A stretch of 8,712 nucleotides of DNA from CBFCZU01 sp965602635 (GTDB taxonomy: Bacteria; Planctomycetota; Phycisphaerae; SM23-33), in NCBI GenBank assembly GCA_965602635.1, contig CBFCZU010000180.1:1-8712 (forward strand). The letters run 5' to 3'. This document shows positions 1 to 4,851 of the stretch, one piece after another (positions within the stretch are counted from its first letter, which is position 1; the number at the start of each line of letters is the position of its first letter). The position numbers and the translations under genes are program-made. Under the pieces are notes generated by a model. The model was not told the origin of the DNA, ran no database searches, and saw nothing but the letters and a program-made list of their open reading frames with translations.

Positions 1-210
1 GAAGAGTGCGGCCACCCGGCGTGGTCCGACGGCGGCTGGGCCGTGGGGAACTACAATGACGACGGCTGCGTTGACGGGCTGGACTACGTGATCTGGTCGA
101 ACAACTACCTCCAGGGCCTCCCGGCCTCGCCCGGGGCGGTCCCCGAGCCGACCTCCGCACTGCTGCTGGCCGTGGGTCTGGCGTGCCTCAGGAGGCGGTC
201 AAGGGCTTGA
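1..210 (+). CDS. PEP-CTERM protein with dockerin-like repeat, 3' end only
   Basis: This is the last 69 codons of a gene whose start lies upstream of the window; frame 1 is open from base 1 to TGA at 208-210. The visible part has one EF-hand-like loop with acidic or Asn residues at spaced positions (N-x-N-x-D-G-C-V-D-G-L-D), followed by Y-V-I-W-S-N-N-Y-L. A short linker leads to a PEP-CTERM tail: V-P-E-P-T-S, a hydrophobic stretch (ALLLAVGLACL) and a terminal RRRSR basic cluster. In known systems such tails are recognised by an exosortase, which removes them while the protein is exported or anchored at the surface. The dockerin-like loop probably binds calcium. The bulk of the protein, and so its function, is not visible. 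Its end is nearly identical at DNA level to the end of the next gene (499-2043), so the two are paralogs or share a converted tail. Confidence 0.88.
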   Translation, partial: EECGHPAWSDGGWAVGNYNDDGCVDGLDYVIWSNNYLQGLPASPGAVPEPTSALLLAVGLACLRRRSRA

Positions 211-269
211 TTGGTGCAGGGGCGCGGCGCTGCGGGGGCTCCGAGAAGGCAAGATACCCCCAAAGGGCC

Positions 270-297
270 TTGGTGAGCTCCGAATCTGTGGTATGAT
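270..297 (+). promoter_or_regulatory. candidate sigma70-like promoter for the PEP-CTERM gene
   Basis: TTGGTG at 270-275 and TATGAT at 292-297 are separated by 16 nt. The -10 box carries an upstream TGG (289-291), matching an extended -10. The predicted transcription start is near 304, giving a leader of about 190 nt before the ATG at 499. The -35 match is only partial (three of six). The -10 with its TGTGG context resembles the one at 8525-8530, which supports it. An ATG at 307 lies only a few bases past the predicted start, but no ribosome binding site can precede it. Confidence 0.45.
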
Positions 298-498
298 ACG
301 CACTTCATGTGGGGCCTCTTTTCCGGGCCATGCCTTTTCGAGGGAGTTTGTGTCTCGCAGGGACATGCTCAAATGCTCGGCAGTGCTGTTGTGCGCTGGC
401 GAGCCGAAGCTGCTTTGCGGGTTGTGGGCGGCAGGTTTGGGCGCCCGGGACGAGGGTACGGGCATCATATCGCAGGCCGATGGAGAAAGGGGCCTCCC
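298..498 (+). other. probable long untranslated leader with a hairpin
   Basis: This stretch is open in the frame of the downstream gene back to an ATG at 307, but the peptide it would encode is Cys/Gly/Arg-rich, has no signal-peptide character and has no ribosome binding site. A true signal peptide begins at 499, so the stretch is better read as leader RNA. Within it, 375-410 can fold into an interrupted hairpin: GC, UCGGC and AGUGC on the left pair with GCGCU, GCCGA and GC on the right around a UGUUGU loop, with a 5-nt bulge (GGCGA) and a 1-nt bulge. No known riboswitch class was recognised. Confidence 0.4.
486..492 (+). promoter_or_regulatory. ribosome binding site fixing the start at 499
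   Basis: AAAGGGG at 486-492, with GGAG just upstream at 482-485, sits 6 nt before ATG 499. The codons after that ATG encode a basic N-terminus, a hydrophobic core and an Ala-rich cleavage region, a standard signal peptide. This argues against the longer in-frame start at 307. Confidence 0.7.
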
Positions 499-2043
499 AT
501 GAGGCACATCAAGGCAGTCATCCGTTTAGCGGTGTTACTGGCGGCGGCGTCGATCATGGCGGCAGGCGGCCCGGCGGCGGCCGAGACGCGCACCTGGACC
601 GGCGGCGTTGACCACCAATGGTACACGGCCGGCAACTGGACGCCGGCGGCGTCCCCGGTCGCCGCCGATGACCTGTACATCTACAGCGGCTCGCCGCAGG
701 CCACCTGGAACGTCTATGTCGACGACGGCGGGTCGATCACCTTCGACGGGCCAACCGCCTCGGGGACGTTCGACTGCGCCTCCTTCGGTATTGGCTACGA
801 CGGCACGGGCTCACTGAACATCATCAACGGCGGGCAGGTCGAGAGCAGCGGCGGCGGCAGCACCATTGGCAAGTGGTCCGGCTCCACCGGCACGGTGACT
901 GTGGACAACGGCACCTGGACCAACAGTGGCTACCTGGTCGTCGGATACCCCGGCAGAGGCGAGCTGAGCATCAGCGACGGGGGGCAGGTCGCGAACGCCT
1001 ACGGGTCCATCGGCTACTTCACCGGCTCCACCGGCACGGTGACTGTGGACAACGGCACCTGGACCAACACGAGACTGTTCGTCGGACTCTACGGCGGCAG
1101 CGGCGAGTTGACCATCTCCAACGGCGGGCAGGTCGCGAACGCCTACGGGTCCATCGGCTACTTCACCGGCTCCACCGGCACGGTGACTGTGGACGGCGCC
1201 GGCTCGAGCTGGTCGAACTCCGGCTCCCTTTACGTCGGCGGCAGTGCTTCGGGGGCCGGCGGGACGGGCAACCTCATCGTCAGCAACGACGGGACAGTCA
1301 ACATCGGCGACACGCTGAAAGTCTGGGGTCCGGGCACGGTCAACCTGCTTGGCGGGACACTCGCGGCCGGGACCATCGATCACACGGCGGGCGGGGCGTT
1401 CAACTTCACCGGGGGAACGCTGCACGTCGGAACGTTCCAGGGCAACCTGACCAACGCCGGAGGCACGCTCGCTCCCGGCTCGTCTCCCGGTACGACCGTC
1501 GTCACCGGCGACTACACGCAGCAGGCCGGCGGCGCGCTGGAGATCGAGATCGTCGGCACGGCGCCGGGGCAGTGGGACGTGCTCGACGTGACGGGAACGG
1601 CCAATCTGGACGGCACGCTGGAGGTCGTGCTGGACGGCTACAGCCCGGCTGCCGGCGACTCCTTCGCGGTCATGACGTACGCCTCACGGTCTGGCGAGTT
1701 CGCCGACACGACTGGCTGGCAGTTCGGCGGCAACAAGGCGCTGGTGAAGGTCTACGGCCCGAACGCCCTGACGCTGTTTGCGACGTATCAGGGCGACGCG
1801 ACACTCGACTACTGCGTGGACGGCCTGGACTACGTCGCCTGGTCCAACAACTACCTCACGGGCGATACCTGGCAGGAAGGCGACCTCAACGCCGACGGCA
1901 TCACTGACGGCCTGGACTACGTGATCTGGTCGAACAACTACCTCCAGGGCCTCCCGGCCTCGCCCGGGGCGGTTCCCGAGCCCTCCTCCGCACTGGTTCT
2001 GGCGCTCGGTTTTCTTGCTCTGCGGAGGCGCTTTGGAGCGTGA
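499..2043 (+). CDS. PEP-CTERM surface protein with beta-helix-like repeats and dockerin-like domain
   Basis: The product is a 514-residue exported protein of unknown specific function. Residues 1-28 form a signal peptide (MRHIKAVIRL, an Ala-rich core, then GGPAAA before ETRTW). Residues 31-60 carry the W-T-G-G...W-Y-T-A-G-N-W pattern that often opens autotransporter-type beta-helix regions. Residues 100-310 are Gly/Thr/Ser/Asn-rich repeats of the form G-x-L-x-I-S-N-G-G-Q-V...G-S-T-G-T-V-T-V-D-N/G, including three tandem units of about 48 residues. Residues 330-430 look like a beta-rich passenger end (G-D-Y-T-Q-Q-A-G-G-A-L-E-I-E). Two dockerin-like loops follow: D433-T435-D437-C439-D441-D444 and D462-N464-D466-I468-D470-D473. 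The tail is V-P-E-P-S-S (492-497), a hydrophobic stretch and RRRFGA, a PEP-CTERM exosortase signal. The likely role is a surface or matrix structural or adhesive protein, by analogy only. The start at 499 is chosen from the ribosome binding site and signal peptide. Confidence 0.85.
   Translation: MRHIKAVIRLAVLLAAASIMAAGGPAAAETRTWTGGVDHQWYTAGNWTPAASPVAADDLYIYSGSPQATWNVYVDDGGSITFDGPTASGTFDCASFGIGYDGTGSLNIINGGQVESSGGGSTIGKWSGSTGTVTVDNGTWTNSGYLVVGYPGRGELSISDGGQVANAYGSIGYFTGSTGTVTVDNGTWTNTRLFVGLYGGSGELTISNGGQVANAYGSIGYFTGSTGTVTVDGAGSSWSNSGSLYVGGSASGAGGTGNLIVSNDGTVNIGDTLKVWGPGTVNLLGGTLAAGTIDHTAGGAFNFTGGTLHVGTFQGNLTNAGGTLAPGSSPGTTVVTGDYTQQAGGALEIEIVGTAPGQWDVLDVTGTANLDGTLEVVLDGYSPAAGDSFAVMTYASRSGEFADTTGWQFGGNKALVKVYGPNALTLFATYQGDATLDYCVDGLDYVAWSNNYLTGDTWQEGDLNADGITDGLDYVIWSNNYLQGLPASPGAVPEPSSALVLALGFLALRRRFGA
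829..1287 (+). repeat. three tandem ~48-residue units (144-bp period) inside the PEP-CTERM gene
   Basis: The units begin near 829, 979 and 1123. Bases 982-1050 and 1126-1194 are identical over 69 bp at an offset of exactly 144. Bases 878-925 and 1022-1069 are identical over 48 bp at the same offset. The first unit carries two extra codons. The protein repeat is G-G-Q-V-A-N-A-Y-G-S-I-G-Y-F-T-G-S-T-G-T, continuing with V-T-V-D. Near-perfect DNA identity indicates recent in-frame duplication or ongoing unequal recombination. Confidence 0.85.
1912..1973 (+). repeat. 62-bp segment identical to 79-140 (shared gene tail)
   Basis: Bases 1912-1973 match 79-140 exactly. Both encode the second half of the last dockerin-like loop and the linker into the PEP-CTERM tail (L-D-Y-V-I-W-S-N-N-Y-L-Q-G-L-P-A-S-P-G-A). 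Similarity decays through the PEP-CTERM motif. It is still visible past the stop codons: 208-241 and 2041-2074 agree at about 23 of 34 positions, including GCGGCGCT. The duplicated block therefore includes 3' flanking DNA. Confidence 0.85.
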
Positions 2044-2080
2044 TCGGTCCTGACAAGCGGCGCTTCGGAGGGCCAAGCTC

Positions 2081-2146
2081 TCCTCCGCACTGGTGCTGAT
2101 TCTGGGCATTTGTGCTCTGCTTCGACGGCGCTCCCTTCGGGTCTGA
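2081..2146 (+). pseudogene. orphan PEP-CTERM tail, remnant of a lost gene
   Basis: Frame 2 reads S-S-A-L-V-L-I-L-G followed by I-C-A-L-L-R-R-R and ends in TGA at 2144-2146. This is a complete hydrophobic-plus-basic PEP-CTERM end, very similar to the SSALVLALG...LRRR of the gene that ends just upstream, at 2043. The V-P-E-P part is not preserved: the preceding codons read A-K-L. An in-frame stop at 2051-2053 means it is not an extension of any gene, and it is in a different frame from the upstream gene. The best reading is the surviving 3' end of a deleted or recombined paralog. Confidence 0.6.
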
Positions 2147-2216
2147 GCCTCAGGGTCGAAGACAGCACAAGTGATCCGGCGCCGCCGGCACGTGGCGTAG
2201 TCCGCATTCCTCATAG

Positions 2217-2415
2217 ACCACGGAGGCCACAGAGGTCTCGGAGGTTTCATTGGTTATATCTCGTTGGCACCCCGTGGGTCATGGAGTCCCATGCGAATGT
2301 TCATGCGCAGGTCCCCATGACCAGAAAAAACAGAGCATCATTTCGCGAAGTCGATAGAATCGCTTCTAACTGCCTGCAAAAGAAACAATTCTGTGATCTC
2401 TGTGTCCTCTGTGGT
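2217..2415. mobile_element. MITE-like element with terminal inverted repeats
   Basis: The left end at 2217-2243 begins ACCACGGAGGCCACAGAGG. The right end at 2389-2415, read on the reverse strand, begins ACCACAGAGGACACAGAGA. The two 27-bp ends pair at 21 positions. The element is about 199 bp, contains no gene, has an internal hairpin at 2277-2322 and is less GC-rich than its surroundings. The end sequence belongs to a well-known class of interspersed repeats in Planctomycetota, Verrucomicrobiota and Deltaproteobacteria, often mis-annotated as peptides containing TTEDTE. No target-site duplication is obvious, so mobility is inferred, not shown. It could instead be two independent insertions of a short repeat in opposite orientation. 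Confidence 0.55.
2277..2322. repeat. imperfect inverted repeat inside the MITE-like element
   Basis: GGTCATGG at 2277-2284 is perfectly complementary to CCATGACC at 2315-2322. Pairing can continue inward imperfectly (CC with GG, GCG with CGC). There is no T-run on either strand next to the stem, so it is not an intrinsic terminator. Confidence 0.55.
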
Positions 2416-2480
2416 GAAGTATTCGGCGTAGATCCTCTCCGGTGTCCGCGCGCCGACAATCCCCTCCACGCGGATATGAC

Positions 2481-2509
2481 TGTGGCGCCGGTGTCCGGGG
2501 CGGTACAAT
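2481..2509 (+). promoter_or_regulatory. weak promoter candidate for the three-gene operon
   Basis: TACAAT at 2504-2509 is a good -10 box preceded by CGG. The -35 region around 2481-2486 (TGTGGC) is a poor match. A start near 2516 would leave a leader of about 39 nt, containing a 5-bp GC hairpin (GGCCC at 2521-2525 with GGGCC at 2529-2533), before the AAGGAG ribosome binding site at 2542-2547. The 10-base word CCGGTGTCCG occurs at 2439-2448 and again at 2488-2497, between the boxes. Confidence 0.35.
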
Positions 2510-2554
2510 CTTCGCGAACCGGCCCGCGGGGCCCCGGCAGGAAGGAGTGGCGGC

Positions 2555-4807
2555 ATGCGCAAGCAATGCACCGTTTGGGTTCTGGCGGCGCTGGCGACGA
2601 CGGCCTGCGCCTCAGCCGGTACGATCGCGACGACGGCGTACAGCGCAGCCGATGAGGGGCCCAGCCCCAAGGCGCTGAAGATCGTCGAATCGGGCGAGGC
2701 CTTCGCCGTGACAGTCCAACTGGCGGGGCTGGACAAGGGCACGGCCGTCCACGCCGCCCGCCTCCGCGCCCGGCGCGGCGAGCTGAGGGACATGGGGGAC
2801 CTGCTGACCGACATCGAGATCTACGTCGGCCGGGAGGCCGTCGGCAAGCCGCTGAGACTCGTCGGGCCTTCCTTCGACGCCTTCGACGCCACCGAGGCCG
2901 TCCGCAAGGCCCTGGCCGCCGGCGGGGAGCTGAAGCTATTCGTCATGCCCTTCCCCGGCTGGGTGCAGGACAGCACCCGCCTGGAGGTCACCTACGCCGG
3001 CAAGCCCAAGGACCCGCCTCCCGCGGCGGCCGGGCTGAAGGTCTTCCACCGCGCGGGGCAGACGTTCATCACCTTCAAGGAGGTCGATCCGCTCATCAAG
3101 GCCGACCAGGCCACCTGGGGCGAGATACGCAAGAAGCTCGCCACCGCCGGGGACTCCCGCGAGTACCTCATCTACGCCCACGACAGGCCGATCTCGGCCG
3201 AGAGCCTCGCCGCCGCCGAGCTGGTCGCCCGCGCGGGCCCGCTGAGCGGCTACAACCTCAACGGGCGGAACCTCGAGTACCTCATCTGCCAGGCGATGAT
3301 CAAGCCCGACCAGATGGGCGAGCTGTGCCGCAACCACAACCACTACATGTACACCTGGCACATGAGCCATCCGCGGATGGACCGCTATCCCGTGCAGCGG
3401 TTCGTGATCGACGAGAAGGCCGGCCCGCTGCCGGTCGGCACGGGGCTGTACGTTCACTCGCCCGCCAAGGCGGGCAGGCGGCACTACGCGGTAGTCTCGT
3501 GCCGCGGCGGCGTGGCCAACAGCGTGGACTTCTCGCCCGCCAACGCCCTCGCCCGCCCTGTGGCCGAGACCGTCGGGCCGGGCGAGCCGGTCCACCAGGG
3601 CCCGGGACTCTGGGGGCCGTACTTCGACTATCCCGGGCGGCGGCAGGTGTACGTCCAATGGTGCGCCCCGCCGCTGAGCCCTAGGCCCAGCATGTACTTC
3701 AACTGGTCCGTGCTCGTGCCTCCGGGCCTCAAGGCCGGCCAGAAGGCCCCGGCTGAGCTGTACTTCCACGACGGCAACTTCAGCTACGCCAAGCCGCGCC
3801 AGAAGTACATCCTCAAGAGCATCCAGATCGCCCCCCACGACTGGCCGTTCAGCGGCTGGTACGGCTTCAACGACTCATGGGGCACGCTCAAGAGCTTCAA
3901 GGACGGCGTCGTCAGCAACCACACCCAGAAGCGGTTCGTCTCGTTCCTGAAATGGGCCAGCACGCGGCTGCCGCTCGACCCGGACCGGACCATCGTCTGC
4001 GGCTCGGACGGGGCGGCGGCGCTGGCCTTGAACTACCGGAGCATGTTCGCCTACGCCCTGATCGGCGGCTTCGGCGGCGCGGGGAAGGTCCAGGGGCGCG
4101 TGCTCAACCCGGCCGAGGCGAAGCGTTTCGCCGCTGCCTGGGGGCCCAAGGACCAGGCCATCAAGGACGACAAGGGCCGAGCCAACTGGGGATGGGCCAT
4201 GCTGGACGACCTCGCGCGCGAGCGGCCCGGCGAGCACATCCCACTGATCCTCTGCAGCGGCACGAGTTGGGGCGGCAAGCGGTTCTACGGCAGCGGGCAC
4301 GGGCCGTTCTACGGCAACATGCAAAAGATGGGCCAGCCCGTCATCGCCGGGCACGGCTGGAACAAGAAGCTCATCCCGCCCGACTGGTACACGGGTCTGT
4401 GGGGCCCGCGGCGGTACTCGCCGGCGACCAAGCCCATCGACATGACGTGCAAGACGCCGGTTCCGGCGTTCGCCAACTCCTCCGGCACGCACATGAGCCT
4501 CCAGGACGGCAACGTCAACTTCGACCATACCTGGCAGGACGTCGTTGACGAGCCGGGGCGGTTCCAGATCGCCATCCGCGGGCCGGGCAAGGTGGACATG
4601 ACGCTGCGGCGGATTCAGAAGTTCAAGCTCGAGGGCGGCGAGCTGGTCCGCTGGCAGGCCAAGCCGGTGCTGGGCAGGCGGGACAAGAAGGAGGACCACC
4701 CCCCGGCCGAGGGCACGGTCGAGGCGGACGAGCACGCCCTGGTGACACTGAAGAACCTAAAGATCCCCGGCGACAGGCTGGTCGTGACGCTCACGCGGGC
4801 CAAGTGA
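2555..4807 (+). CDS. exported multidomain alpha/beta-hydrolase-like protein (paralog 1)
   Basis: This is a 750-residue exported protein, not assigned to a characterised family. The start is supported by AAGGAG 7 nt upstream and by a signal peptide (MRKQCTVWVLAALATTACAS; cleavage probably after ASA near residue 21). Residues ~28-148 form a beta-sandwich resembling the DNRLRE/CBM96 type (V-H-A-A-R-L, F-D-A-T-E-A-V, T-R-L-E-V-T-Y-A-G). Residues ~160-235 and ~280-335 look FN3-like (G-Q-T-F-I-T-F-K-E-V-D; G-T-G-L-Y-V-H). Residues ~395-640 look like an alpha/beta hydrolase: L-D-P-D-R-T-I-V-C-G-S-D-G-A matches the strand and nucleophile elbow of PHB-depolymerase-like esterases, with Ser484 as candidate nucleophile. 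The acid and His of the triad cannot be placed with confidence. Residues 664-750 are a beta-rich C-terminal domain shared with the next gene. A His-rich insert (C258, H261, H263, H269, H272) is absent from the paralog. It is probably the first gene of an operon, 44 nt before the next start. The hydrolase assignment is moderate. Confidence 0.85.
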   Translation: MRKQCTVWVLAALATTACASAGTIATTAYSAADEGPSPKALKIVESGEAFAVTVQLAGLDKGTAVHAARLRARRGELRDMGDLLTDIEIYVGREAVGKPLRLVGPSFDAFDATEAVRKALAAGGELKLFVMPFPGWVQDSTRLEVTYAGKPKDPPPAAAGLKVFHRAGQTFITFKEVDPLIKADQATWGEIRKKLATAGDSREYLIYAHDRPISAESLAAAELVARAGPLSGYNLNGRNLEYLICQAMIKPDQMGELCRNHNHYMYTWHMSHPRMDRYPVQRFVIDEKAGPLPVGTGLYVHSPAKAGRRHYAVVSCRGGVANSVDFSPANALARPVAETVGPGEPVHQGPGLWGPYFDYPGRRQVYVQWCAPPLSPRPSMYFNWSVLVPPGLKAGQKAPAELYFHDGNFSYAKPRQKYILKSIQIAPHDWPFSGWYGFNDSWGTLKSFKDGVVSNHTQKRFVSFLKWASTRLPLDPDRTIVCGSDGAAALALNYRSMFAYALIGGFGGAGKVQGRVLNPAEAKRFAAAWGPKDQAIKDDKGRANWGWAMLDDLARERPGEHIPLILCSGTSWGGKRFYGSGHGPFYGNMQKMGQPVIAGHGWNKKLIPPDWYTGLWGPRRYSPATKPIDMTCKTPVPAFANSSGTHMSLQDGNVNFDHTWQDVVDEPGRFQIAIRGPGKVDMTLRRIQKFKLEGGELVRWQAKPVLGRRDKKEDHPPAEGTVEADEHALVTLKNLKIPGDRLVVTLTRAK

Positions 4808-4836
4808 GGCCGGCGGGCGGGCGGTTCGGCCTGGCG

Positions 4837-4843
4837 AAGGAGG
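4837..4843 (+). promoter_or_regulatory. ribosome binding site fixing the start at 4852
   Basis: AAGGAGG lies 8 nt before ATG 4852, which opens a classic signal peptide. An alternative GTG at 4804 overlaps the stop of the upstream gene and would add 16 residues without signal character, so it is rejected. Confidence 0.8.
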
Positions 4844-4851
4844 CCTTTGAC

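Larger units (their letters stand above)
2044..2554. other. gene-free interval between the PEP-CTERM gene and the operon
   Basis: No credible gene is seen on either strand. The open frames here are shadows, including reverse-strand ones that translate the interspersed repeat into a T-T-E-D-T-E-I-T-E peptide, a known artefact of this repeat type. The interval holds an orphan PEP-CTERM tail (2081-2146), a MITE-like inverted-repeat element (2217-2415) and, near its right end, a weak promoter candidate for the operon. Bases around 2320-2420 are visibly richer in A+T than the flanking genes. No intrinsic terminator with a T-run was found after 2043. Confidence 0.6.

Noticed and set aside
16..20. 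Lipobox-like ending TTAC considered for the first operon protein (residues 15-18)
   Set aside because: The position three before the Cys is Thr instead of Leu/Val/Ile, so a lipoprotein signal is not supported; a standard Sec signal fits better. Coordinates given here are approximate residue numbers.
439..449. GGGCGCCC and CCCGGG palindromes in the leader considered as an operator
   Set aside because: Short G/C palindromes are expected by chance at this base composition, and nothing about the position is distinctive.
2277..2322. Hairpin considered as an intrinsic terminator
   Set aside because: No T-run follows the stem on the + strand (it is followed by AGAAAAAA) and none follows it on the - strand either.
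2110..2655. 181-residue forward frame across the gene-free interval
   Set aside because: It runs through the orphan PEP-CTERM tail in another frame and through the inverted-repeat element, ends inside the next gene and has no ribosome binding site or protein-like pattern.
2338..2814. 158-residue reverse frame containing TTEDTEITE
   Set aside because: The recognisable peptide is a translation of the interspersed ACCACAGAGGACACAGAG repeat, a known source of false gene calls, and the rest is antisense to the operon's first gene.
4804..4851. GTG start for the second paralog overlapping the upstream stop codon
   Set aside because: The 16 added residues are not signal-like, whereas ATG 4852 has AAGGAGG at 8 nt and begins a standard signal peptide.
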